Below, piece by piece: positions 9,362-17,016 of a stretch of 60,511 nt of DNA. The stretch covers positions 1-60,511 of the forward strand of contig JANQDY010000155.1 in assembly GCA_028278625.1 (NCBI GenBank), written 5' to 3'. Every line of letters starts with the position of its first letter. The stretch's first letter is position 1. A program made the translations under genes and the position numbers. This stretch comes from Thermodesulfobacteriota bacterium. GTDB taxonomy: Bacteria; Desulfobacterota; DSM-4660; Desulfatiglandales; Desulfatiglandaceae. Under the pieces are notes generated by a model. It was not told the origin of the DNA. It saw only the letters and a program-made list of their open reading frames with translations, and made no database searches.

Positions 9362-11392
9362 CTATGGCGCATTTCGAAAAGAGATCCCGTTTAATATGGC
9401 ATTCAGCGACATTTTAAGAGGCAATGGTATCTGATCCATCTGAACCAGGTCCCTGGGCTCTGGAATTTCCCGTCCGGCGAGTTCCTGAGCCACGGCATTG
9501 CACCAGTCCTGGTAACTGCCAAGATCCTGTATCAGACCGCGTCGATAGTCGTTTGAGAGGGCAAATGCCGTTTCCAGGAAGCCGGCGTACCGGGGATCCA
9601 TGAGAATCTCCTCGAGGGCCGCCGTTGCCTCTCCCTTTTTGACCATGCAATCGCACTGGGCTTCTGAAACCAATTCGTAAAGACTGACTTGTCGCTCATG
9701 AAGCCGCTGAAAGATGCTGCGATCGGGTACCAGAGCGTTTTGCCCGTAGACTGCTTCCAGAACTCCCTGATAGACGGCCCGGGCCATGAGTTCCCCCATT
9801 TTGGAGTGACCGCCTGCGTTATCAATGGAAATTCCCGCTCCCTGTACCACCAGGATATTGTCGGTCCCGGTTCCCGTTGCCTGATAGGTCGCTGGCGTGG
9901 GCGTGCTTCTGACATCCAGGTCCATTAACGCAGCGGTTTTGGCCTCGGTGGCACTGATGATGGCCCGGGTCATGGCTCGCGGAGAGAGCTTCATATTGGC
10001 CATAAGAACGATATTGATGGTTCCCGGTTCATAATACTTCCCCTCATCTTTCCCCATCCTGAGCGCATTTGATTTGACGCCCGCTGTGACCAGGGCATAG
10101 ACCTCCATCTCTTTGAACCGTTTCTGAACAACGGCCAGATAATCCATATCCGCGCCGGTAAAGAGGAAGGAGGCGGTCTTCGTGGATACACCCAAGACAT
10201 CGTAGACCCGTGCACGTGAACGGGCCAGTCCCTTTTGGTGCTCGATGGCCCAGCAGGGTGGGGGAGAGTAATGGTTCCCAACGGTTTCGATTCCCGTTCG
10301 CTCACCTTCGAGGGTTGAAACGATCTTCATGGGCTCGGTGAAGTCAACCCGAAGACTTTTGTTCACAAAGTCATTGATGGTACTATAAACGATCCGCGCA
10401 CTTTTTATGTATTTGAGATGAATGTCCAGTTTTCTCGATTTCAGGATTTTCTCATCCAAAACATGAGCGGCATCCTCTGAAAACGCTTTGGAATAGATCC
10501 TGGCCGAGAGCCAGCCCACGAATTCGCCGGTGTGGGTGGCTGCCCGGCAGGTGAGTTCACATGGGAAGTAGAAGATCCTGCCGTTCTTAACGGCTTCCAC
10601 GTCTTTCCATCCGGGTCGGTCAAAAAAGGCTTCCGCGGTTCTTCGATCACCGCCGCACCCGTAAATGACCTGGGGATTGAATTTCATCCATTCTTCCTTT
10701 GTGATCGGCGTAACCGCCCCTTTTCGCCCCAGTTTCGGGGGAATGCCGCCGGCCGCTCTAATCATCTCATTCTGGAAGGCGTCGTCTCCCGGTGTCATGA
10801 CCCTGTCACGGCCCATAAGACGGATGACCCGCTGACGGTCTTTCATGGGGATTCTTGCCACTTTTTCCGTGATCAATTGCAGCAGTTCATCGGTGGATTC
10901 AACCACCTTTCGGGCTTCCGGTTCCTTTTGAAAGATCTTTCCCAAGAGCAGGATTTTTTCGCGGCTGTCCCGGATGGATTCGGTTTCCAATTGCACCAGT
11001 TGAACAGGGCTGTCCTTGAAGTGTTGGATTACCTCCTTTTGGAGCCCTGAATGGAAGATCACATCAGGATTCAAAGATTCGATGATATCCAGCGACGGTG
11101 CAAAAAAGCCGCCGACAATCTGCTTTTTGCTGTTTTCAATTGGGTACACGTCATGGTAGGTGACACCGGTGACCGCATCGCCCGCGCCGATCGCGTTTAG
11201 GATTTCGGCCACCGAAGGGACCAGGGATATCACGCGCTTGGGCGGATGGGGAATGATGACGGAATTGTTCCCGTCATCCATGAACTGAACAGAAAAAGCT
11301 GTTGCCGGAAATACCAGCAGAAGGAGCAGGGTGAAGAGAATGTGGAACAGTCGTTGTTTAAAGTTTCTTCGTACGCCATCAGGGCCTTTCAT
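9362..11392 (-). CDS. Exported BtuF-like cobamide-binding protein fused to CbiZ amidohydrolase
   Basis: 676 residues from ATG 11392, preceded by TCTGGAGAA; an upstream in-frame TTG lies inside the terminator U-tract and was rejected. Order: signal peptide (about 1-34, HILFTLLLLLVFPATAFS), a BtuF/periplasmic binding fold (PKRVISLVPSVAEILNAIG...VGGFFAPSLDIIESLNPDVI), then from about 360 a CbiZ domain (TAGVKSNALRMGKD, PGTINIVLMANMKLSPRAM, ATGTGTDNILVVQGAG), then a helical tail. CbiZ hydrolyses the amide bond of adenosylcobinamide-type corrinoids to adenosylcobyric acid for salvage. CbiZ enzymes are usually cytoplasmic; here the signal peptide implies cobamide capture and side-chain removal outside the cytoplasm. 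The riboswitch directly upstream supports the cobamide role. Confidence 0.88.
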   Translation of the reverse strand: MKGPDGVRRNFKQRLFHILFTLLLLLVFPATAFSVQFMDDGNNSVIIPHPPKRVISLVPSVAEILNAIGAGDAVTGVTYHDVYPIENSKKQIVGGFFAPSLDIIESLNPDVIFHSGLQKEVIQHFKDSPVQLVQLETESIRDSREKILLLGKIFQKEPEARKVVESTDELLQLITEKVARIPMKDRQRVIRLMGRDRVMTPGDDAFQNEMIRAAGGIPPKLGRKGAVTPITKEEWMKFNPQVIYGCGGDRRTAEAFFDRPGWKDVEAVKNGRIFYFPCELTCRAATHTGEFVGWLSARIYSKAFSEDAAHVLDEKILKSRKLDIHLKYIKSARIVYSTINDFVNKSLRVDFTEPMKIVSTLEGERTGIETVGNHYSPPPCWAIEHQKGLARSRARVYDVLGVSTKTASFLFTGADMDYLAVVQKRFKEMEVYALVTAGVKSNALRMGKDEGKYYEPGTINIVLMANMKLSPRAMTRAIISATEAKTAALMDLDVRSTPTPATYQATGTGTDNILVVQGAGISIDNAGGHSKMGELMARAVYQGVLEAVYGQNALVPDRSIFQRLHERQVSLYELVSEAQCDCMVKKGEATAALEEILMDPRYAGFLETAFALSNDYRRGLIQDLGSYQDWCNAVAQELAGREIPEPRDLVQMDQIPLPLKMSLNAILNGISFRNAP

Positions 11393-11432
11393 TGATATTT
11401 CTCCAGAGAAACGGCTTTTGGGACCGGTCTTC

Positions 11433-11468
11433 AAAAAAAAACCCCGAGCCGATTTAAGCGACCCGAGG
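11433..11468 (-). terminator. Intrinsic terminator of the cobalamin riboswitch
   Basis: On the - strand, CCTCGGGTCG and CGGCTCGGGG form a 10-bp stem (three G-U pairs) with a 7-base loop, followed by nine T. It sits between the riboswitch aptamer and the BtuF-CbiZ start codon, so ligand binding probably controls transcription read-through into the uptake operon. Confidence 0.85.
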
Positions 11469-11532
11469 ATTCCCGTTTTTATCCATTAGGTTGACGGGAT
11501 TTGCCGCCGGTCCGTGCGGGCAAATCCTTCAG

Positions 11533-11694
11533 TGTTCAGGCAGGTCTTCTGACTTCCGGATCCCTCTAATAACCGCTCCTTCCCATCTCAACCATTAAGA
11601 CAGTGGCGTTTTGCGGTGTTCGTCCCCGGTTACAGCGGCGGGCCCGTCCCGTATGATTCGGTGTTCCCTATTAAGCCTTGGGCGGCACCTGAAC
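11533..11694 (-). promoter_or_regulatory. Cobalamin riboswitch
   Basis: Read on the - strand, the region shows the expected blocks in order: P1 5' arm GTTCAGG, GGTGCC, AATAGGGAA, CGCCGCTGTAACC, GCCACTG, GATGGGAAGG, the B12-box-like GTCAGAAGACCTGCC and P1 3' arm CCTGAAC, which pairs perfectly with the 5' arm. This is a class I (adenosylcobalamin) cobalamin riboswitch by consensus. It precedes a terminator and the BtuF-CbiZ/TonB operon, so import should be shut off when cobalamin is plentiful. The promoter must lie in about 11695-11780. Confidence 0.95.
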
Positions 11695-11779
11695 AATCAA
11701 AGTTTATCAAAACAGACAATAAAGTCAAATGGAATGTTGCCATTGAATCAGCGATTCAGCGGTGGTTCGGAAGTGTCGG

Positions 11780-12397
11780 TTATTCAAGCAGGATAATGGC
11801 GTAATAATCGAAGGTATCGGAGGTGCGGGTTGCCACATTCGCGGACGTGCCTAAGTTGTTGAGGGTGCCGATGACGTCGATGGAGAAAGATTCCACGGAG
11901 GGTCTTTTTTCCTGGGGGAAACGACAGGTGTCTGGATATGCGCACTCCTTGCATAGGGCGCAACATTCCCCCACAAGGCTGAAGGCTTTGTAATATCCCT
12001 TCAGAAAGAGCATCCGTTCGAGGCTGATGGTCCCCTTCCAGCACCGAACCTGATTCGCCCGTTTCTTTCCGTTGTTGAGGTAGAAGTCCTTGCAGGTGTT
12101 GTTGCCCACCAGAAGGACGGCCTTGGTGTATTCCTCCACGATGGAACGTACTTTGTCGGGAGATGGTGTCGCGGGCGGACAGCACCAGTTGGTGCTGTAT
12201 TGGCTGCAGCCGTAGCGGCATTTCAGATGAACCCATTCCGCAACAACGATCTTTTGGGTATCAAAGGGCAATACTTGCGTCAGACCGTATTCCTTCCCCT
12301 TTTGCAGCAGTTCCTGAAGCAAATTCTGGGAAATCCCCGTGCCGTTCCGAAACGGGGTGACTTTGCCGTTTTCAACGATTTTCCTTGCAATCTTCAT
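11780..12397 (-). CDS. DUF2284 metal-binding protein
   Basis: 205 residues from ATG 12397. Cys-rich: KCRYGCSQYSTNWCCPPATPSP in the N-terminal half, then GECCALCKECAYPDTCRFP in the C-terminal half, the DUF2284 signature for a predicted Fe-S or metal site. The family is found in anaerobes next to corrinoid methyltransferase genes; its biochemical role is not established. It ends the methyltransferase operon, overlapping the preceding gene by 26 bases, and a second DUF2284 gene lies at 48895-49401. A role in handling corrinoid or reductive activation is inference from context. Confidence 0.85.
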   Translation of the reverse strand: MKIARKIVENGKVTPFRNGTGISQNLLQELLQKGKEYGLTQVLPFDTQKIVVAEWVHLKCRYGCSQYSTNWCCPPATPSPDKVRSIVEEYTKAVLLVGNNTCKDFYLNNGKKRANQVRCWKGTISLERMLFLKGYYKAFSLVGECCALCKECAYPDTCRFPQEKRPSVESFSIDVIGTLNNLGTSANVATRTSDTFDYYAIILLE

Positions 12398-12731
12398 CAA
12401 TGGAGACCTCGATTTTGACGTCTTTGGGCAGCGCCATTTCCATTGCCACTTCCACCGTTTTCAATACGGCCACCGGAATGGTGCAGGAAGTATGGCACCC
12501 GGCACTTTTTGCCGACACCATCACTGGATTATGGGTTATGGGTTTGAAGAGATCGTGCATTGACATTTCATTAAGGCGCCCGGACAGTTTCTGGATTTGT
12601 TTACACTCCGAACCTGAGATTTCAATTGAAACGGTCCGGGCGCCGGTTTTTTTCGCTTTGATGATGCAGGGAAACCCACATATCCCCGGATCTACCTTTG
12701 TGCAAGCCGCGAGGGCTTCCCTGTCAGCCAT
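12372..12731 (-). CDS. DUF6951-type small Cys-containing protein
   Basis: 119 residues. Recognisable features are a GICGFPCIIKAKK start, SECKQIQKLS in the middle and SAKSAGCHTSCTIPVAVLKTVEVA followed by ALPKDV near the end. This matches a small conserved family (annotated, I believe, as DUF6951) that accompanies corrinoid methyltransferase and activator genes in anaerobes. The conserved Cys residues suggest metal or Fe-S binding. It sits 9 bases after the RACE stop, in the same operon. Function unknown; the family number is from memory. Confidence 0.7.
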   Translation of the reverse strand: MADREALAACTKVDPGICGFPCIIKAKKTGARTVSIEISGSECKQIQKLSGRLNEMSMHDLFKPITHNPVMVSAKSAGCHTSCTIPVAVLKTVEVAMEMALPKDVKIEVSIDEDCKENR

Positions 12732-12740
12732 TTGTCCGTC

Positions 12741-14801
12741 CTACTGGTTCAAGATTTCGTCACGCACAACGCCCACAAGATGCGGAAATTCATCGGTCAT
12801 GTGGGGCATTTGCATGGCTTCCATGAATTCCTGCTCAAAGTTGGCTTCAACAGTCAACTCAATATACTCCACGTTTCTGGAACACCAGTTGGCTTCCACC
12901 CGTTTCTTGACATCCAGGAGGGCGCACCGGCAACCGTCACCGGCGGCATTTCCGACCCCAAGAATTTTCTCGATTTCACAATCGGGAAACAGGCCCATGG
13001 TCAAAGCCTTGGTACGGTCCACATGGGTCCCGAAAGCACCGGCGATTTTCACCGTATCCACCTGGTCCAGGCCCATCCGTTGCACCATGAGCTTGCAGCC
13101 GGCATAGAGGGCACCCTTGGCCAGCTGGATCTGGCGGATGTCTTTCTGGGTGATGACGATGTCTTTGTCGATGCTCGATTCATCGGACCACGCCAATACG
13201 TATTCAGGCTGATTCGTGTCCGGGTTCTTGCGGAAACGCGGATTGTCCTTGAGCGCCTTCTTGTTAAAAATACCGCTCTTTTTGATGACGCCGGAACTGT
13301 AAAGCTCCGCCAGAACATCCAGAATACCGGACCCGCAGATACCTTTGGCCTTCATGTCCTTGGGTTCCGAGAATTTTCGCCAGGCGTCACGGCCGATGAC
13401 CTTGTAGTCAACCTCATGGGTATCGGGGTCAATGTTGATGCGCTCGATGGCACCCGGTGCGGCCCTCATGCCAAAGGCCAGCTGGGCCCCTTCCAGGGCG
13501 GGACCCGTGGCGCAGGAAGAGGAAATAAGCTTGTGCCGGTTTCCCAACACCAACTCGCCGTTCGTGCCGATGTCGATAATGAGCTGGTTTTCGTCTCCCT
13601 TGTAGGGTTCCTCGGCAATGAGCACGCCCACGTTGTCGGCACCTACAAAGCCCGCTTCGATGGGAAGGACAAACATGTAGGCGGAAGGCGCGACATTGAC
13701 ACCCAGATCACGGGCTTTGATGTCCATGCTGTGGTGAATGACCGGCGGAAAAGGTGCCAATCCCACAAATTCCGGATTGAGGTTCAACAGAATGTGGTGC
13801 ATGGCCGTATTAAAACCGATGGTGATATCCTCAACATCCTCTCTTTCGAGGCGAAGGTAGGTTTTGCCTTCTTCCGGGACTTCCTCATACTCGTCGGGCC
13901 CTTTTTCCCCTTTCTTCTTCTTGATCTTCTTCTTAGGCGGGTGGGTGCCGGCAATGGCCTTGTCGATGAGGTCGTTTAAGCCTTCGATGATGTCGTCGCT
14001 CATACGCTGAAGGCCGTCGAGTGTGGTCATGTGAAAGGTAATCCGCGCCATGACGTCTTCGCCGTATTTGCACTGGGGATTCATCATGGAAACCGTGTCC
14101 AGCACTTCCATTGTGGTCAGATCGCAGAAATATCCGGCCACTGTGGTGGTCCCCACGTCAATGGCGATACCATAAGCCTTATCGGCCTTGCCCGGGCGGA
14201 AGCGAATAACTTCCTTGTCATTCCAGACACTGCAAGTGACCGACCACTTGCCGTCCCGAAGGGCAGTGGGAAGCTGCCGCAGGGCAAAGATGTCCACGGT
14301 CAGATCTTTGAGGCCATACTCCCTTTCAAGGGCTCGGCACACGCGCTCGAAGTCGCCGGTGGGCTCTTCAAAGGTGGGTGGGTCCACCTGAACATAGTAA
14401 ACCTTGACAGCGGGGTTGTGGTTGATGTGGATGTCGCGGGCAGCCTTGCTGACCACCTGCTTGCCGGCCCTGGATTCCTCGGGCACAAATATCAAAAGGT
14501 CGCCCTCGACCTTGGCGACACAACCGAGACGAAGCCCCTTTTCCTTGTTGGCTGCGTTAATGAATTTGTCTTCTTCCTCCTGCCATGGGCTGCAGTTGTC
14601 CTTGCTGGATGTAACGCCATACTTTTCATAATGGCCTTCTTCCACGCGGACAATGCATTTTCCGCAGACTTTCTTCTCGCCGCAGAGCGCCTCGATATCC
14701 ACCCCCAGAAGCCTTGATGCTTCAATGAGGTTGATGCCTTTGGGAACTTCGCCCCGCCGGCCTGAAGGTTGGAATATCACCATTGCCTTGTCGTCGTCCA
14801 T
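12741..14801 (-). CDS. Reductive activator of corrinoid protein (RACE; ASKHA plus 2Fe-2S ferredoxin)
   Basis: 686 residues. The N-terminal ferredoxin-like domain has Cys40, Cys46 and Cys49 (ALCGEKKVCGKC) with a fourth Cys in RLGCVAK, typical for a plant-type 2Fe-2S cluster. A linker follows, then a large ASKHA ATPase-like domain (AIDVGTTTVAGYFCDL, IDIGTNGELVLGN, GICGSGILDVLAELY, GAFGTHVD). RACE proteins return oxidised Co(II) corrinoid to Co(I) using ATP and low-potential electrons. A Lys-rich insertion (PKKKIKKKKGEKG) sits in the middle. It follows the corrinoid-protein gene after a strong hairpin, which may lower its expression compared with the methyltransferase and corrinoid protein. Confidence 0.92.
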   Translation of the reverse strand: MDDDKAMVIFQPSGRRGEVPKGINLIEASRLLGVDIEALCGEKKVCGKCIVRVEEGHYEKYGVTSSKDNCSPWQEEEDKFINAANKEKGLRLGCVAKVEGDLLIFVPEESRAGKQVVSKAARDIHINHNPAVKVYYVQVDPPTFEEPTGDFERVCRALEREYGLKDLTVDIFALRQLPTALRDGKWSVTCSVWNDKEVIRFRPGKADKAYGIAIDVGTTTVAGYFCDLTTMEVLDTVSMMNPQCKYGEDVMARITFHMTTLDGLQRMSDDIIEGLNDLIDKAIAGTHPPKKKIKKKKGEKGPDEYEEVPEEGKTYLRLEREDVEDITIGFNTAMHHILLNLNPEFVGLAPFPPVIHHSMDIKARDLGVNVAPSAYMFVLPIEAGFVGADNVGVLIAEEPYKGDENQLIIDIGTNGELVLGNRHKLISSSCATGPALEGAQLAFGMRAAPGAIERINIDPDTHEVDYKVIGRDAWRKFSEPKDMKAKGICGSGILDVLAELYSSGVIKKSGIFNKKALKDNPRFRKNPDTNQPEYVLAWSDESSIDKDIVITQKDIRQIQLAKGALYAGCKLMVQRMGLDQVDTVKIAGAFGTHVDRTKALTMGLFPDCEIEKILGVGNAAGDGCRCALLDVKKRVEANWCSRNVEYIELTVEANFEQEFMEAMQMPHMTDEFPHLVGVVRDEILNQ

Positions 14802-14870
14802 TCGTTGCTATCCTCCCCAGATCTATTGATTTTTGGTTTAGTTAAAGGGTTTTCTCGTTTTTCCATAAAA

Positions 14871-14910
14871 CTAAAGGCATGTGAGTGGTGAAAAGCTCCC
14901 ATGCCCCTAG
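14871..14910 (-). terminator. Intra-operon hairpin, probable attenuator
   Basis: On the - strand CTAGGGGCATGGGAG pairs imperfectly with CTCACATGCCTTTAG around a 10-base loop and is followed by TTTTATGG. It lies between the corrinoid-protein gene and RACE, where partial termination or 3'-end protection of the upstream mRNA would make the substrate proteins more abundant than their activator. Confidence 0.6.
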
Positions 14911-14945
14911 TTTCACATGTACTGCCACCCGAGATCCAGCGGTGA

Positions 14946-15605
14946 TTACTTTCGCATTTCTCTGAGCCTGCCGATCATTTTGATACCTTCGGTAACGGCG
15001 TTACCCGCGGATTCCGCATAACCATCGGCACCGAACAGATTGGCCACATCTTTGGTCACGGGAGCGCCACCCAGCATGATACCCACATCCGGATTCTTCT
15101 CCTTGATCATGGCAATCACCTTTTTCATGCCCAGCATGGTGGTGGTCATCATGGCGCTCATGGCAACCACTTCGGAGTCGGTGCGAAGCTGTTCCTCAAC
15201 GAAGTTTTCCAGGGGCACATCGCGTCCCAGGTCATGCACTTCCCATCCGGCCACATCAAACATCATTTTCACCAGGTTCTTGCCGATATCGTGCACATCA
15301 CCCTGAATACTGCCGATAACCACCTGAGCGTTCACGCCGTCTTGATCTTTCGGTACATGGGGCCGCAGAATGTCAAGGCCCTTGTACAGGGCGTCAGCAC
15401 ACATGAGTACTTCCGGTACGAAGTATTCATTCTTCTCATAGAGATCACCCACCACCTGCATGCCGGCGGCAAGTCCGTCCATAATGGCTTCCAGCGGATC
15501 ATACCCTTCGTCCAGAACCGCCTGGGATGCCTCCACCACGGTATCTTCTTCATACTCGATTACGCCTTCCTTCAGTTGTGCCAACAACTCTTCTTTTGTC
15601 GCCAT
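14946..15605 (-). CDS. Methyltransferase cognate corrinoid protein (MtaC/MtbC/MtmC type)
   Basis: 219 residues. An N-terminal helical cap domain (AVLDEGYDPLEAIMDGLAAG...YFVPEVLMCADAL) is followed by a Rossmann-type B12-binding domain with the base-off motif GDVHDIGKN; His105 would be the lower cobalt ligand, and GGAPVT occurs further on. It carries the methyl group between a substrate methyltransferase and a second methyltransferase. It lies between a UroD-fold methyltransferase and RACE. The methyl donor cannot be told from this protein; methylamines, methanol, methoxyaromatics or betaines are all possible. Confidence 0.93.
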   Translation of the reverse strand: MATKEELLAQLKEGVIEYEEDTVVEASQAVLDEGYDPLEAIMDGLAAGMQVVGDLYEKNEYFVPEVLMCADALYKGLDILRPHVPKDQDGVNAQVVIGSIQGDVHDIGKNLVKMMFDVAGWEVHDLGRDVPLENFVEEQLRTDSEVVAMSAMMTTTMLGMKKVIAMIKEKNPDVGIMLGGAPVTKDVANLFGADGYAESAGNAVTEGIKMIGRLREMRK

Positions 15606-15696
15606 GTGCTCTCTCCTTTTTTTTTATGGTTTTGGTTTTTTATAAGATATCGCATGAGGCCCACCCCAATTGTGTTGTGGTCTCAAAATGCCCTGG

Positions 15697-16776
15697 TTAA
15701 ATCCTTCCCACAGCCGGGGTCGGTCCAGCGTTGTATTCCCGCACGGTCTGTTCCATGGCTCGGAAGTTTTCTTCCTTAATGTCCGGCCAAAGGTCGCATC
15801 CCGGCCACACCGCGTCAACGAGTCCATCGATGTTCTGTTTGATGCCGTCCACGGCCATTTCAACGGTGGTCTCTTCCGCACAGGGCAATGCAAATACATC
15901 GTAATTGCCTAAGATGATGGCGTCATCGCCCAGTTTTTTCCGTGATTCCAGAAGGTTGTTCTTTATGTCAAAGCTGACGGCCTGGCCTCCGGTATCAGTC
16001 ACGATCTCCCACATCATTTCGGTCAGCGGGTCCGTGGAGCCGCAGATATGAAGCACCTTGGGCGCTTCCCATGCGGCCATGATACGGGTGAGTCGCGGCT
16101 TGATCACGTCCTTAAAGGTCTTGGGGCTCAAAAGGTCGGCTGCCACGCCCGGCTCACGAAGGGTGATGAAATCGGCGCCGGCCGCCTGCAATCCCTTGCC
16201 GATTTCGATGATCATATCCGTGAAGCTGTCGAGAATTTCTGCGACCTTGTCCTTCTGTTTGAAGACGCCTTTCAGCACCTTATCGAGTTCGATGGTCTGG
16301 CCACACTGGGTAAAGGGGCCCAGTTGCCACGCGCCCACGGGGAGTTCCGGCGCTTCAGCTTTGCAGATCTTAATGGCTTCGGGAATCAGTGTCATGGGAT
16401 AGGTATCCATGATATTGTCGATCTGCTCTTGTGCGATTTCAACCTGATCCAGTTCAGTCCAGTTTTTCTCCGGAATGGTGGGATAGAGAATATCCTCTGA
16501 ATCCTCGTAAAGACTGATTTTATTGCCGAGGGCTTCGGATTCCCAGCACATGTCAAAGGGGATTACAATGGAATCCAGGTTGAACATTCTCGCTGATTCA
16601 ATGCCGGCCCACGCCAGTTTTTCGGCTGATTCTCTGTGGATGGACGGGAAATTGTAGCCAAGCTTCTTGATGGCAGGGGCGAGAACCATGCCCATACCGG
16701 TAAAAAAGGGCATTTTGTCAATGGGTTCTCGGTTGAAAAAACGTGTCACTCTTTCGATGGGGCTTAAATCGGCCAT
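15697..16776 (-). CDS. UroD-fold corrinoid methyltransferase (MtaA/MtbA family)
   Basis: 359 residues. It has the zinc-site motifs of methylcobamide:CoM-type methyltransferases: KVLHICGSTDPL (His-x-Cys) and WPGCDLWPD near the C-terminus, and a FNREPIDKMPFFTGMG start typical of this uroporphyrinogen-decarboxylase-like family. In organisms without coenzyme M, such proteins demethylate substrates or transfer methyl groups to tetrahydrofolate. It is the first gene of the operon with the corrinoid protein and RACE. A close paralogue lies at 50247-51299 (same WPGCDLWPDIKEEN segment). The promoter region contains the 17-bp palindrome at 16903. Confidence 0.9.
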   Translation of the reverse strand: MADLSPIERVTRFFNREPIDKMPFFTGMGMVLAPAIKKLGYNFPSIHRESAEKLAWAGIESARMFNLDSIVIPFDMCWESEALGNKISLYEDSEDILYPTIPEKNWTELDQVEIAQEQIDNIMDTYPMTLIPEAIKICKAEAPELPVGAWQLGPFTQCGQTIELDKVLKGVFKQKDKVAEILDSFTDMIIEIGKGLQAAGADFITLREPGVAADLLSPKTFKDVIKPRLTRIMAAWEAPKVLHICGSTDPLTEMMWEIVTDTGGQAVSFDIKNNLLESRKKLGDDAIILGNYDVFALPCAEETTVEMAVDGIKQNIDGLVDAVWPGCDLWPDIKEENFRAMEQTVREYNAGPTPAVGRI

Positions 16777-16838
16777 AAATACCTCCCTTTCTTTAGGAAA
16801 TTGGTCTGTGCAACCGACAGGTGGAAAAACGCTGAAGT

Positions 16839-16869
16839 ACCGCTTTAGGATCCATATCCAAAAAGCGGT
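16839..16869. repeat. Leader hairpin upstream of the methyltransferase operon
   Basis: ACCGCTTT and AAAGCGGT form an 8-bp perfect inverted repeat, with an inner GGAT/ATCC pair, about 60 bases before the start codon at 16776. It would fold in the 5' leader of the - strand transcript. On the + strand it is followed by TTTTTTAT and could act as a terminator, but no + gene precedes it. A stabilising leader structure is the most likely reading. Confidence 0.55.
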
Positions 16870-16902
16870 TTTTTATATATACAGGATGGCGGTATCTTGA
16901 AA

Positions 16903-16919
16903 ATCGTCTAAAAGATGAT
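16903..16919. promoter_or_regulatory. 17-bp palindromic operator (site 1)
   Basis: ATCGTCT-AAA-AGATGAT, flanked by A and T tracts, 127 bases upstream of the methyltransferase start. One of six related dyads in this window (7-bp arms, 3-bp AT spacer) that precede corrinoid-methyl and signalling operons. Binding by the encoded NarL/LuxR-type regulators is inference. Confidence 0.65.
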
Positions 16920-16988
16920 TTTAAAGAAAAAAGCAGATGATTTTGCGGGCTTTAAGCGTGGAAATCATTAATGTGCTGATCTCAGGTG

Positions 16989-17016
16989 AAAAACGGCATG
17001 TGGGATCACCCGTTTA
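16989..17016 (-). terminator. Possible terminator after the radical SAM gene
   Basis: On the - strand AACGG-GTG-ATCC-CAC-(ATG)-CCGTT forms an 8-bp stem with a 3-base bulge, running into TTTTT, exactly at the stop codon of the radical SAM gene. It is modest in strength. Confidence 0.4.

Noticed and set aside
9362..11434. Longer BtuF-CbiZ start at TTG 11434
   Set aside because: It lies inside the U-tract of the riboswitch terminator; ATG 11392 has a good ribosome binding site and a proper signal peptide.
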